A DNA stretch of 64,000 nt. Source: Mantamonas sphyraenae. Its lineage: Eukaryota; CRuMs; Mantamonadidae. Numbering within the stretch: the first letter of the stretch is position 1; every line of letters starts with the position of its first letter. The notes beneath the pieces were generated by a model. That model was not told the origin of the DNA. It saw nothing but the letters and a program-made list of their open reading frames with translations, and searched no databases. The position numbers and the translations under genes were made by a program. Below are positions 30,395 to 41,881 of the stretch, one piece after another. The DNA is taken from positions 248,001 to 312,000 of the forward strand of contig JAPMXV010000044.1 of the NCBI GenBank assembly GCA_026936335.1, given 5' to 3'.

Positions 30395-32011
30395 TCAAAT
30401 TGCTTCGTAGCCTCGTCGTTGCGCCACCCGGTCGAAATCCAGGATGGACACGCAACTGAGAAGCATGAGAGCGCCCGAGATGATGACAGGCACTTGAAAG
30501 CCGCCAACAAGTTCGGCAATGACGCCCATCAGTGGAGGCCCTGCCACTGTGCCCGGCACCTCAAACACGTAAAAGGTGCCGATGGTGGTGCCCAGCGTCT
30601 CGACGGGGAAGTTCTCTGCAATCATGGCGGGCACCGTGGCGTAGTAGGCGCCGGAAAACATGCCGTATGCAGTGGCAAACCCAGCCAGCATCCAAAAGCT
30701 GGACATGCCAAAGCCCCAGAGGCCGATGGTCGCAGCACCCATCACAAGAAGGGAAAGAATCATGGTGCGTGTGGATCCCAGGACCTTGTCGCTCAGGTAT
30801 CCCAGCACAATGCGGCCGAAAATGCTGGCCACTCCCATGATGCCGATGAGGAGGCTCGCGTCGCTCTCGGGAACGCCACCCTCCTGTGCAGAACTCTCCA
30901 AAAATACAAAGGGCACAAAATAGCCAATGGAGACAATGAGCTCCATAAAGGCCAGGCGCACAAAGAGAGGGTCACGAAAGATGCCCAGATCAAAGAGGGG
31001 TTCGCGAACGGGAGCGTCGCCGCGCAGCCTTCGCTGCTCCTTGAGCATGGCCGTGGTGCGGGAGGGTTGGTACACAGCTGTGGTTGCAAGAAGCATGGCG
31101 GTACTGATGGCAGCCAACATGAGCAGCGTGGTGCGCACGTCATCCTTGTAGGTGTTGAGGCAAAATTCGATGATGCGGGAGAACACCACCATGCCGAATC
31201 CAACCCCGGCCACAGACAGACCCATGGCAATGCCTCGGTGGCGCTTAAAGTATTGGTTGACCAGCGAGAGACCAGGGCAATAGGCCAGACTGAAGCCGCA
31301 GCCTGTGACGCCGCCGAGGAAAAACACGAGCTGCCAGTAGTTTTGGGCATAGGCCCCACCCACAATACCACCCCCGACGAGGACAGTGCCCAGGAACACG
31401 ACGAGACGCGATCCATATGCGTCTGCGAGACTGCGATTGGGGTCAGCGGGCGGGCAACACGTTTTCGGGTCCCGGGAAAGTTCCCAGGCGGGCGCACGGG
31501 GGACACTTGGGGCTCGCGTCCACAACGAGTTCCCCAATCGCGGAAAGGATGTGCATGTACGGCGCACGGCTATGACAAGCATGTGATTGCAGTGATGTGT
31601 GGGGACAACTCACCGGCCTGCGAGCGGGCACAAGGCGGCCTGGAGGGAGGCCTGAAGGGAGCCCACAAGAGCAAGATCGGCCAAAGACGCCTCAGGGAAT
31701 GCAGCCTGCAAGGGAAGAAGCAGGCTGCCAAAGCTGTTGACGATACCACCGCTGACCATGTGGGCAACCATGCATCCGAAGCAGACGAGCCAAGCTCGCA
31801 CGCTGACATCCACCTCGCCATCGAGGAGGGGATCGACGACAATCAAACCTCCCTTTTTGGCCATGGCCTGAGCACCTCCAGCTTGGCTGGAAGCAACCTC
31901 TGCATCGGTGCGAACGGGTGCAGGGACGCTTGTGGCCTGGGGCACAGACGAATGTGCTGGCACACGGACGTTTTGGACAAGTGATTGCCGCTGAGGGTCG
32001 ACGACACCCAT
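30395..32011 (-). CDS. Major facilitator transporter, monocarboxylate/oxalate-formate type
   Basis: Twelve-helix MFS permease of 477 residues, exons 31614-32011 and 30395-31430. The junction restores the family loop 2-3 motif as PLAGRLADAYGSR. Helix 1 begins AWLVCFGCMVAHMVSGGIVNSFG, typical of SLC16 and oxalate:formate antiporter relatives, and there is a second half-signature GRIVLGYLSDK. Cargo cannot be fixed; a small carboxylate is the family expectation. Start at 32011 (MGVVDPQRQ). The divergent glycosyltransferase-like gene starts 123 bp away. Confidence 0.8.
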
Positions 32012-32134
32012 GGAAACACAGTTCGGTTCTGGTTGGCGGGACCGGGGCCCGAGCAGCAGGTCTGGTCTTCCCTGAGGGAGCCCCTCTGCGCCTGCGCTCC
32101 CCAATCCAAACCTGCTTCCCTGCGACGAGCAACC

Positions 32135-33086
32135 ATGCGTCGCGATGTGATGATCCTGCTCTTGATTGTTGTCATTGGGTTGGTGTCTGTGGTGACGATG
32201 CACATGCAGGTGGGAACGACACAGGTGAGACGCAAGAGTGGCGAGGTGCTCTCCCTGCCCAATTGGTCCTCGTTGCCCTTTGTGCGCTCTGCAGACGAAA
32301 AAGACGGCGGTGGAGACACACACGAGGACGAATGGGACGATGTGAACTCAAAGGATGACGACCATGACGGGTCTGGACGTGACAACGACGGCGTGCTGCG
32401 TGCGTTTCGCCTGAAACACTTCAAGTCGGTGGCGTTTGTGACACACATGCAAAAGGACGACGAGGCCACCGGCGTTGTGAACCTCATTGGGGCCACTCAC
32501 CGTTTCCACCACTCGGCCACGGTACACGTGTACGTGGGCGACGCGGTGAGCGACGCGGCGCGGCAAGAGGTAGCCAACGCAGGCCACGCACAGCTGTTTG
32601 ACGTGGCCAAGCTGCGCTTTGGCTCCACAGCAAAGGAGGCAAACAACGCACCACTGAAGGGCGACCATGACGACGACGATGAGGACAACGAAGACGAGCG
32701 CGTGCACATGGTGCCTGCGTCCAAACTGCTGGCCGCCATGGAAAACGATGGCGCCCCACCTGCATGGTTGCTGATGTACCACGCCATGGATAAACACGCC
32801 ACCGCTGTGTTTGTGCCTCCTGACATGACTTTGCTCAAGCGTGTGCTGCCGCTGCTGCGTGCAGTGCGAAAACACGGCGCGCTGAAGTGGAGCCCCGAAA
32901 GCGCGAGCGACACGGGTACAGGCTGCACAGGCCACTTTATGGCCATGCACATTCGCTCCAAACACTTCCTGAAACTGTATCAATACGTACAATGCCTGGC
33001 AGATGGCAAAGAAGGAGCATGCAAGCGTACGTTGCAAGTTTTCCTCTGGCCTTGGCCTTCGCTCAAACCCCCTGACACACTTTCCC

Positions 33087-33119
<33 letters not shown>

Positions 33120-34313
33120 ACAGAAACCGAGGGGATGGCGTGTGAAATGGCCGGGGAGGATGTGATGGATGGGTACGTGACAGCCATTGCGGACATGGAC
33201 AAGGGGGATTGGGAGGAGCTGCGTGCAGTGAACGCAGAGTACAGCAGCCACCACGGGCGCAAGGGAGCGTCTGGGGGCAAGAAGGAAGGAAAGGAGGAGG
33301 GAGCGAAGGATGTCAACGGGGACGCAAAGGACAATGGGAAGGAGGGACAGCGCAAGGTGGCTGATTGGGTGCAGCGAGCACATGACGAGGACAAGACGGT
33401 GATTGCGCTGTTGGTGGCGTCGATCAGCAAGGGGTACACCAACGTGGACTCGCTGCCACTGTTCAAAGACTTGCTGCCAAGCATGACCAAGACGGTGACG
33501 GAAGAGGAGCGTGGGGCGTTCATGTACGTGATCTATCTCGGGTACGACAAGGGCGACGGTGTGTACGACAATGAGGACAACCTGCGTCGCCTGAGGGAAC
33601 TTGTGGAGGAGCGCAAGGCAGGGATGAACTGCGAGGTGCGCTACCTGCGCGTGGAGGGCATGGAGGGCAAGCCAGTGCATGTGTGGAACGCACTGGCCAA
33701 ACAGGCACACGAGGATGGCTGCGACTACTTTTTCCAGGCCAACGACGACCTGGAAATGATTACACCGGGTTGGACGGGTGCATTTGTGCACCAGCTTCAG
33801 CACAATCCCACCTTTCCCAACTTTGGCATCGTTGGACCCAAGGATGTGCACAATGACAAAACGATCACGCAGGCGTTTGTGCACGGCACACACATGGAGA
33901 TCCACGGGGCGTTGTATCCCGATGTGTTTCAGAACTGGTACTCGGACGATTACTTGACCTGGGTGGTAGGTTGGACGGAGAACGGGAACATCTTGCGCCT
34001 TGGTGCCTTGGTGGCTGACACACACACACACACACACACACAGTATCGCAAGGAAAACACATTCTGGATCCACGAGTACAAGGCACGCAATGTAAACAAA
34101 GGGGGATCAAGGTACACGCCCCACAACGGGGCACCGCTGATGAACGAGCAGCTGGAGTTGGGTTGCAAGCGCATCCAAGAGTTTCTGGGCAAACACCGCA
34201 TCGAGTTTGACTGCACGCCTCAGGTGCACTGGTGGGATCCAGAAGAGGAACGTAATGGCAAGGAGGCGCTGTCGGCAGAGGCGACACGCGCAGCCAAGCA
34301 GCCAAGCAGGTGA
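32135..34313 (+). CDS. Type II membrane protein, glycosyltransferase-like
   Basis: Three exons, 32135-33026, 33124-33965 and 34044-34313; 667 residues. Residues 4-25 form a signal anchor (VMILLLIVVIGLVSVVTM), followed by an acidic stem. The C-terminal half reads as a GT-A-like domain: VIYLGYDKGDGVYD, a DxD-like FQANDDLEMI, PGWTGAFV, FGIVGPKDVHNDKTITQAFVHGTHMEIHGALYPDVFQNWYSDDYLTWV. A Golgi glycosyltransferase is therefore plausible, but neither donor nor family number can be named. Both introns end in long AC runs right before the acceptor AG. Confidence 0.65.
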
Positions 34314-34327
34314 AAAATCAAACCCTT

Positions 34328-35595
34328 TTAAACATACACGGCACTTGCAAAACACTGCTCCCTGCGATCGTGCAAAAACTGGGCCAGGGCACGCACGTGC
34401 TTCTCGATAAGAAGGGTGCGGCTGCCGTCTGTGAGGAGAGGCAGCATGACGAGGAGGCGCAGGAGGTGTTCGGCACCGTAGATGTCGCACATCTGCTCCT
34501 CCCGATCAATAAATAGCCTCGCCTGGTCTCGTTCCATGGGATACAGCAGGTGCTTTGTCAAAAGCGAGTTGAACAACATCAGAAAGTCCTCGCCGACGTG
34601 CCGTACGTCCTCTGCCTCTGACTCTGCGACGGTGCTTGTCGTTTGGGTCTCTGTCCCTCCCTCGGAGACAGTCTCGTTGTGTTCGATGTCATTGCTGCTG
34701 CTACTGCTGCTGCTACTGCTGCTGCTGCTGCTGCTACTGCTATCGGTGGTTGTACTGGACTCGCTGCTCTGGCGCAATCTTGCTTTGCGCACACTGTGTT
34801 CCACGTACCCGTTGACAATGTCTCGCACACTTGGCAGGCGAGGGAGCACCAATTCGTTGCGTTGCTCCGTCACCTGACTCCAATTGTACTCCAGCGCCTT
34901 TTGTAGCTCCAAACTTAGTCCCAGGCGCTTTCTCTTCTCGCGATGCGACGTCTCCTGCACGTATCACGTCCGTGGGTCACATACGAAATTGTCCATAGGC
35001 TGTGTGAGCACATCAAGCATACAGTGAGGGCGTGTGTGAACGGTTGCACAGCCACTTACCTGGTCCACAGTCGGGTTTGTGATCAAGTCTCCAGGTCGCG
35101 TGCGCTTGCGGTGAGCACGCGGACTGCCCATGAGGCGAATGGCCTCTTGTGAATCTGCTACATCTTGCGCCGACGCAGGCGCAGTGATGGACCGCGTCTT
35201 CTTCTTGGTGACCTTTTTCTGCTCCGCCTTGGCCGCCGTTTGTTGGGCTTCGGTTGCCTTTTGCTGGTTTTCCTTCAGCGATTTCATCAGCCGGCCCTCT
35301 TCGTTGTCCTTCAGGATGCGATCCTCGTCAACCCATTCGTCCCATCTAGCATACAAACAGGGGCGAGCGTGTGTGAGCATGTGCAGGGTGTGTACATATG
35401 TGTGTGTGTGTGTCTGCTGCGTGCTTACTTGCTGTTCCAGCCGAGGTAATGGACCCGCAGCTGCACCGTGTCACTATTCTTGCGCTCCCGGATGGAGATG
35501 ACGCGAGCCTCGTAGAGCAGCGGCCCATGGTAGGCCAGCACACGCTCCTCCTTCTCAAAGGAGCTCTTTTCCCATCGAGGGTCGGAGCTGGACAT
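34328..35595 (-). CDS. MRG15/Eaf3-type chromodomain and MRG-domain protein
   Basis: Chromatin reader found in NuA4/TIP60 acetyltransferase and Sin3/Rpd3S deacetylase complexes, binding methylated H3K36. Exons 35429-35595, 35060-35345 and 34328-34954; 359 residues with agreeing phases. The N-terminal chromo barrel is ERVLAYHGPLLYEARV..VHYLGWNSKWDEWVDEDRIL, the junction falling inside the signature. A basic linker is followed by the MRG domain (LPRLPSVRDIVNGYVEH, a Ser-rich insertion, FLMLFNSLLTKHLLYPMERDQ, YGAEHLLRLLVMLP). The Ser run is a repeat-expanded loop not usual in the family. Divergent from the FAM114A-like gene, 78 bp between starts. Confidence 0.92.
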
Positions 35596-35673
35596 GATGG
35601 GACTGTCGTCGGACTGCGTCCCGCAGCGCAGCAGAGCGCAGGTCGCCACAGCGAAAAGTCCACGAGTGTGTCC

Positions 35674-37563
35674 ATGAGCAGTGACCCAGCACACCATAGC
35701 GACAGCGACAGCGACAGCGGCGACGAAGTGTTTCTGTCTGCGGATGAGGGAGAAGAGGAGGAAGCGCAGGAGGAAACCAGCCCTGTGGCAGCAGCTTCCG
35801 AGACCACGTCAGCAGCCAAAGACGCGACGGAAAGCGACCCAGAAGCATCCAATGACGTGTCTTCAAGCGTGGATGAAGGCGAGGAGGATGCACAGGAGGA
35901 GACGGGCGAGGAGGAGGGTGTGAAGGACCAGCCGGAAGAGGCCGAAGGGCAGGCAGAGACGGTGGACGTGGAGAACGAAGGGCAGGACGAACAGGCGGAA
36001 ACGCAGAAGGAGGAGGAAATCGAGGCAGAGGCAACGGTAGAGGCCGTGGAGCAGGAGACAGTGTCTGTGGCGCCTGTATTGGGAGGGTGGGGCTCGTGGC
36101 TGCGGGACACGCTGGTGGCGCAGGATGACGACGACGAGGACGTCAAGGACGACGACGACGACCATGAGAAGGAGGAGAACAACAACAACAAGCAGAAGGA
36201 CACTACAGCAACAGGAAAGCAGGCAGGCGACAAAGGAGAGGAGGAAGGGCAAGAGGAAAGTGGGGTAGGAGGCTGGGGTTGGGGTTCCTTTGCTGCAAGC
36301 GTGGGTTTGGACACGCGAGCACTGTCGGAAGTGTCAAACCTTGCCACTTCTGTGGTGGATAGCACACGAAAGATGGGGGAGGAGGCATGGGATGCAGCGA
36401 GCTCGGGCAAGCTGGTGAGCCAAGCGGAACAGCTTGGGATGCAACTGACCACCAAGTCGTTGGATGCCTTGGAGAGCGTGGGCAAATCGGCCATGGGTGT
36501 GATTGCCACGGAGACGACAGACGAAACCACGGGCGTGGCCAGCTACAAACTCAAGCCTCTGCCCATCAACCTGGCCGCCATGCTCGAAGGCGACAGTCTG
36601 AGCAGCAGCCACAGCCACAGCCACAGCCAGGACGACGGCGAGGCACACGGTGATGGTGGCGGCGGTGCGGAGAATGGCACAGGTGGGGAAGGGGCGTCAT
36701 CGTCATCATCGTCCTCCCAAATTGGATTGACTGCAGTGGAGTTTCAGGGAGAGGTGCGCTTCGACGACTATTTTGCCTTTTTGAATGGCGAGGAGGATGT
36801 AAAGGCGCTGGAACAGCTGGGCACGCAGGCGTTGTTGCACACACGCAAGCTATCCCCCAAGGTAACGGTGGCAGACAGGGAGCAGCTGGACGGAGTGCTG
36901 GACGACATCCAGGGTCTTCTCGACGTGGAGGACCAGCTGGAGCAGGAGGAGCAGGAGTTTGAGAGCTGGCAAGAGGTGTGCGAGAGTGTGCACGGACAAC
37001 AGCTACTGCCGATGGTGCAGCAGGGCAAACAGATGGCCGAGGCGATGGCCAAGCAGTGTGTGGAGCATGCTGTGGACGCGGAACTGAGTGCGGCTGACAC
37101 CAGCAAGGTGCTGGAGGAGTTGTGCAAACAGTGCATCCGTGTCAATGTGCAGCTGTGCAAGAGTGTGCTGGACCAGCTGCTGCGTGGTGCACGTGCGGCC
37201 ATGCTCGCACGACCCATGCCCAACTCGCAGCTGGCTTCCGGCCTCAGTGCATCGGAGGTGCACGAAGAGGTGGCCAGTGCCGCTGATGATATTGGCAACA
37301 TGGGCTCCGTTCACATGGCTCGCTTTGTGCGCCATCTGGTGCTCTTTGCCTCCCAGGAGATGGCAGCCACACAGAACGCCTACGACGAGGCCATGCGCTC
37401 CGTGCTCAAGGTCCAGGAGAGCAGCAACGCAGGCGAGCATGTCAACGCCGTGGAGGTCATGAAGGAAGAGGCCGATGCCGCACGCTTTGCTCTCGGCGAC
37501 AACCTCACTCACATCACAAACGTGTGCAAGTTTGCCGCCTTGTTCGACTGCGTGGATGGCTGA
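35674..37563 (+). CDS. FAM114A/NOXP20-like protein
   Basis: Intronless, 629 residues. The first 200 residues are very acidic. The family-typical segment follows: two Trp-Gly motifs (GGWGSWLRD and GGWGWGSF), an amphipathic stretch (SEVSNLATSVVDSTRKMGEEA), LESVGKSAMGVI, a central FDDYFAFLNG, and helical bundles to the C-terminus with the MARFVRHLVLFASQEMA block. Human FAM114A1/A2 are Golgi-associated Rab2 partners; the same trafficking role is a guess here. The start at 35674 is the first ATG clear of the divergent MRG15 gene. Confidence 0.75.
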   Translation: MSSDPAHHSDSDSDSGDEVFLSADEGEEEEAQEETSPVAAASETTSAAKDATESDPEASNDVSSSVDEGEEDAQEETGEEEGVKDQPEEAEGQAETVDVENEGQDEQAETQKEEEIEAEATVEAVEQETVSVAPVLGGWGSWLRDTLVAQDDDDEDVKDDDDDHEKEENNNNKQKDTTATGKQAGDKGEEEGQEESGVGGWGWGSFAASVGLDTRALSEVSNLATSVVDSTRKMGEEAWDAASSGKLVSQAEQLGMQLTTKSLDALESVGKSAMGVIATETTDETTGVASYKLKPLPINLAAMLEGDSLSSSHSHSHSQDDGEAHGDGGGGAENGTGGEGASSSSSSSQIGLTAVEFQGEVRFDDYFAFLNGEEDVKALEQLGTQALLHTRKLSPKVTVADREQLDGVLDDIQGLLDVEDQLEQEEQEFESWQEVCESVHGQQLLPMVQQGKQMAEAMAKQCVEHAVDAELSAADTSKVLEELCKQCIRVNVQLCKSVLDQLLRGARAAMLARPMPNSQLASGLSASEVHEEVASAADDIGNMGSVHMARFVRHLVLFASQEMAATQNAYDEAMRSVLKVQESSNAGEHVNAVEVMKEEADAARFALGDNLTHITNVCKFAALFDCVDG

Positions 37564-37634
37564 TTGATTGAAAGGGAGAGAGGGAGAGAGGGAGAGGGAG
37601 TGCACATGCAATGCATTGTGGATGTCTTGTGCGC

Positions 37635-39323
37635 TCATGCCTTGCTACTGCTGCTGCTGCTGCTGCTGCTGCTGGGTGTGTTGAGGAGCGAAGAGGCAAC
37701 CTCGTCGGCTTCGGGAGGTCCACGCGAGCCAAATGGGTACTTGATGGGTTCGATGCGTTTGCTTTCCAGCTCGTGGAGCAGCGGCGTAAAGATTTCCCAG
37801 GCGCGTGCGAGCTCGTCGTCTCGCACAAAGTGCTGGTGCGACCCCTTGATGACGTCGTAGATGAGGCGCACGTAGGCATCGGGCCATTCCGTGTCCACCT
37901 TTTGGCGATAGGTCAAGTCGAGGTCGGACTCGAGCACCTCTTCGCCCAGACCGGGCTTCTTTACGGCCATCTTCATGTAGATGGCCTCGTTGGGCTGCAC
38001 ACGCATGACGAGTTCGTTGTGGCGTTGCTCGCCAAAGAAGCCGCCCGTGGTGTCCTTGAACTGCACGCGGATCTCCATCTTGCGCTCGTCCAGACCCTTG
38101 CCACATTTGATGACCCAGGGCACGCCCTGCCAGCGTTCGTTGTCCACGTACATGACGGCCTGGGCAAACGTGGGTGTCACCGAGTCGTCCGGCACCGTCT
38201 TGTCGTCACGGTAGCCGTGCTGGATGATGGTACGGTCGTCTTCCTCCTTGGTCCAGCCTTCGTACTGGCCCACAATCACGTCGTCTGCGTGCAGGACGCG
38301 GATGTGTTTGAGCACGTCCACCTTGGCGTCTCGAATGGCCTCTGCTTCGTTCTTTGCCGGTCGTTCCATGGCCACCAGCGTCATCACTTGCATCAGATGG
38401 TTCTGCATGACGTCTCGGATGATGCCAAAGCTGTCAAAGTAGCCTCCGCGGCCACCTGTACCGATGTCCTCCTTAAAGGTGATCTTGACCCCCAGGATGT
38501 GTTCTGCGTTCCACAGCGACTCGAAGATGGAGTTTGCAAACCGGAGCGTCATCAGGTTTTGTACCATCTCTTTGCCAAGGTAGTGGTCGATACGGAAGAT
38601 CTGCGACTCATCCAGGTAGGTGCTGACGGTGCGGTTGAGGGCGGCGGAACTGTCCGAATCGTGGCCAAAGGGCTTCTCGATGATGAAGCGGTTGAATCCA
38701 GAGTCGGACAGACTGTTCTGCGTGCATTCCTTGACGACGGAACCAAACACGGACGGGGGCAGGGCGAGGTAAAAGAGGCGATTGGCCACCGTGCTGCCCA
38801 GGTTGCTCTCAAAGCCGCAGAGGGCCGAGTGCAACTGGCGAAAGTCGGAGCCACGGTCGTAGCTGCCAGCAACGTAGGTGATGCGCTCGAGAAAGTGGGG
38901 CAGCTTCTCCTGGCGAGCATCGGTGGAAACGTCCAGGCGGCCGGAGATTTGTGTGCGGAACTGCTCGGTGGACTTTTTGCTGCGTGCGTACCCAATGATG
39001 CTTGTGTTGCTGGGCAACAGGTCGCTGACAAACAGGGAAAACAGGGCGGGAAAGGTCTTTTTCTTGGCCAGGTCGCCCGAGGCGCCAAAGACAATGATGA
39101 CAAGCGACTCGACCTCGTCCACGTGCGAGTCGGCCTCAATGGAGGAAAACACGTCGGTGAGAGACACACCAAGGCCGCGCAGGATTCCTTGCGGCGAGTC
39201 GGTGGAGGACGGGCTGGATGCACCGGAGCTTGGGGTGGAGGAGGCGCCAGCGGAGGCGCCGGAAACGGAAGTTTCGTCGACGACAGAAATCTGCGGTGTG
39301 GCTGAGTCTGTGGCTGAGGACAT
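37635..39323 (-). CDS. G6PD: Glucose-6-phosphate 1-dehydrogenase
   Basis: First enzyme of the oxidative pentose phosphate pathway, making NADPH and 6-phosphogluconolactone. 562 residues from ATG 39323. Seen: the NADP-binding GASGDLAKKK, the substrate/active-site motif RIDHYLGKE, FEKPFG-equivalent IIEKPFGHD, and RGGYFDSFGIIRDVMQNHL. An extra Ser-rich N-terminus of about 60 residues precedes the catalytic domain, and the C-terminus ends in a Ser run. Upstream in-frame codons to 39527 could add a hydrophobic leader (LLLLFFLAITSWVCL), which would target it to the secretory pathway as in H6PD, but no 6PGL fusion is present, so the shorter cytosolic form is preferred. Confidence 0.92.
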   Translation of the reverse strand: MSSATDSATPQISVVDETSVSGASAGASSTPSSGASSPSSTDSPQGILRGLGVSLTDVFSSIEADSHVDEVESLVIIVFGASGDLAKKKTFPALFSLFVSDLLPSNTSIIGYARSKKSTEQFRTQISGRLDVSTDARQEKLPHFLERITYVAGSYDRGSDFRQLHSALCGFESNLGSTVANRLFYLALPPSVFGSVVKECTQNSLSDSGFNRFIIEKPFGHDSDSSAALNRTVSTYLDESQIFRIDHYLGKEMVQNLMTLRFANSIFESLWNAEHILGVKITFKEDIGTGGRGGYFDSFGIIRDVMQNHLMQVMTLVAMERPAKNEAEAIRDAKVDVLKHIRVLHADDVIVGQYEGWTKEEDDRTIIQHGYRDDKTVPDDSVTPTFAQAVMYVDNERWQGVPWVIKCGKGLDERKMEIRVQFKDTTGGFFGEQRHNELVMRVQPNEAIYMKMAVKKPGLGEEVLESDLDLTYRQKVDTEWPDAYVRLIYDVIKGSHQHFVRDDELARAWEIFTPLLHELESKRIEPIKYPFGSRGPPEADEVASSLLNTPSSSSSSSSSSKA

Positions 39324-39523
39324 GGTGGCAAGAGTGAGGCAGACCCACGAGGTGATTGCCAAGAAGAAGAGGAGGAGGAGAGGACGGGCGGTGATGGTGA
39401 CCGCCGGGAGCAAGTGGGGAGAAAGAAAGGTTGGTTTACAGTGTAGTTGACGACTGGAGTCTTCATTGATGCTTGTGTGCTTGGAGATCGTCTCGTCTCG
39501 AGTACATCTTTGTGTCAATGGCT

Positions 39524-41748
39524 TCACACGTCGAGCGTCGTGTGCAAGGAACGAGTGGTGCGTTGTTCCTGTTCGAGAACGGCGGGATCGTCGGGAATGA
39601 AACTGGGAATGCCCTGCGATGAATGGCTTGTGCCATCGTTGTCGTTGTGCAAATGCGCAGTGGCTTCCGGATGCTGGAAGAGCCAGGGTTCGGAGTCCGG
39701 GTTGGGTTCGTAGAGGGCAAAGTGGACGAGGTTGTTCATGTCACCCTTGTCAAATTTGTTGGGCAAGCGGTGGCCCTGGGCGTCGTGGAGGTAGGGCAAC
39801 CTGTGCCAGAGGGAGTGTTCCACGCCTGTGTTGCCGTTGCGCAGGGTGGTGATCTGCGACAGGAGGAGGCCGATCATAAAGAGCAGGAACAGCGAAAGGT
39901 AGGCATGGACAAAGAGGTTGCGCGGGTGGTTGTTGGCCATGTACAGGAAAGATTGCCAGGCGTTCATGTGTGGTTCGGTGTGGGGCACGAGGAGGCGTGC
40001 GACACGGAGAAACTCCACAAGAGCGACGATGGCGCAGAGGGAGCCCGAGAGCAGAAAGAGGACAAAGAGACGATGGTTGCCTGCGCCTACACAGTTGTCA
40101 ATCCAGGGACAGTGGTGATCCATGACGGGAACGCAGACGCGACAGGTGGTGCAGTGCCAGCTGCGTTCGGGTTGCCACAGCTGGCAGTGTGCACAGTACC
40201 GTTCCAGCGAGTGGTGTGTGTCCAAGTGTTGCGCCGGAGTGCGTTGGTTGGGCACGCGGCGCAGGTGCACGGGCCCATCCATGGCCCGTGCATGCAGAAA
40301 GGCAGTGAGCAGGGTGCCGACCAGAATCACCAGGGTGGCAAACACGTGTGCGCTGCGCGTGTAGTTGGACATGACCATGATGGGTACCAACACATAGTTG
40401 ACTTCCACAAGACCCACAAAGAAGCGGTTCCCCTTTGCAGGCACACGTGCCAACTGGTGCCGAAAATTGGCCACCGTAAAGGCCGTCGCCACCACCATGG
40501 CCAATGCCCACAGGCCACTCCACATGGGCAGCAGCCACACAAAGAGGGAAAACCAAAGCAAGGGCAACAGACGCTGCGCATGCCTTTGGTTGGCCGGGCT
40601 AAGGTTGTCGTTCAACATCTTGTGCAGCACGCGGCTGCGGTACATGTACTGGGACACCTCTCTGTGTCGTTGCATGCCACACACAAACACAGGTGCATGT
40701 CCGTGGCTGTCCAGGGCGTACGGGTTGGCTCCTGCATCTGCCAGGACGTCGTACACCCCCGGTGACCCTGCGTGTCCTGCCCAATGCATCGCTGTGCGTC
40801 CATACGTGTCTGTACGCGACACATCTGCCCCGTGGCTCAGCAGCAGTGAGGCCATTTTGTGGTGGCCTCCCATAGCCGCATGCATCAGCGCCGTTTGGGC
40901 TTTGCTGTCCGTCGCATCCACCCTGCATCCAAGTGACAGCAGATACGTGGCCGTCTGCAGGTTGTTCTCCTGTGTGTGTTGTGTTTTGGTTATGGGGAAA
41001 GGGTCACGGTGAGTCCTGTTGTCGAGCGAGTGATGAAGTGCTGCTGTGGCTGTGTGTGTGTGTGTGTGCGTGTGCGTACCTTTGCGGCGAGATGGAGGGC
41101 GCCGGCACGCGTGTTGTCGACGGCGTCGACGCGCGCATGGTTGCTCGCGAGCCAGTGCACCATCTTTACATTGTCCGACTCGGCAGAGACGGCAGCCAGG
41201 AGCGGTGTCATGCCTGTGCTGGGGTTGGCTGCGTTGGGGTTGGCACCGGCACGCAGCAGGTGGCTCACAAGCACGTAGTTGCTCGTGCGTGCCGCGTGCT
41301 CCATCGCTGTGCTTCCGTACTGGTCACGCGAGTCCACAGGAAAGCCCGCACGCAACAACGCCTCGCAGTGTGTTGTTTCCTTGTGCTTGGCCAGCACAGG
41401 AAGCAAGTCTCCGGGCAGTGATTGTGCATCCACCGACTCGGGGTCCAGCACCCCTGCCAGCGCCGCCTCCTTCAGAAACTCCATGGCCCCAATCTCCGAT
41501 CCATGTGTGCCTGCACCATTGTCATCCTCTCCGTCGTGTTCGTGGTGCTGTTGGTGATGGTGCCTCTCCCACGGCATTGTCTGCTGCTGCTGCTGCTGCT
41601 GCTGCCGTGCACGCTGCGCTTTTCGCTTCTCTCGCAGCGCTTCAATCTGTTTGCGGATGGCAGACTCATTCTCCCGCTGCTGGTCCAATCGCACTTTGTG
41701 CACGCGTTCCGCCTCTGCAGCACTGTGCGCCGTCTCTGCTGGCAGCAT
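39524..41748 (-). CDS. DHHC palmitoyltransferase with ankyrin repeats (HIP14/ZDHHC17-like)
   Basis: S-acyltransferase that palmitoylates cysteines of membrane proteins at the Golgi. Exons 41080-41748 and 39524-40969 (phase 0); 704 residues. The N-terminal coiled coil with a Gln run is followed by about five ankyrin repeats (DQYGSTAMEHAARTSNYVLVSHLL, TPLLAAVSAESDNVKMVHWL, ALHLAAKENNLQTATYLL, TALMHAAMGGHHKMASLLL). Then come helices and the zinc-binding DHHC-CRD: YCAHCQLWQPERSWHCTTCRVCVPVMDHHCPWIDNCVG. Two helices and a TTxE-like region close it. Ankyrin plus DHHC is the ZDHHC13/17 and yeast Akr1 arrangement. The start at 41748 is uncertain; earlier in-frame Met codons exist. Confidence 0.92.
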
Positions 41749-41881
41749 TGCCTGAGAGAGACAAAGAGACAGAAGATTGTTTGGATCTGGTGGAGCAGAG
41801 CATTGCACATTTCCATCCATGCTTCCCCTCCCCCTCCTTTCCCCCGTTGTCCCTCCTTCCAAATCTGCTTCACCAACCAAC

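Noticed and set aside
30389..31984. Plus-strand 531-codon frame opposite the MFS transporter
   Set aside because: His/Gly/Ala-rich antisense shadow without any domain.
33085..33120. AC run considered as a telomeric or recombination repeat
   Set aside because: It lies inside an intron, is a plain dinucleotide and many similar tracts occur in other introns.
39324..39527. N-terminal leader making G6PD a secretory H6PD-type enzyme
   Set aside because: The hydrophobic stretch follows a polar extension and no 6-phosphogluconolactonase domain is present; the downstream ATG gives a normal cytosolic enzyme.
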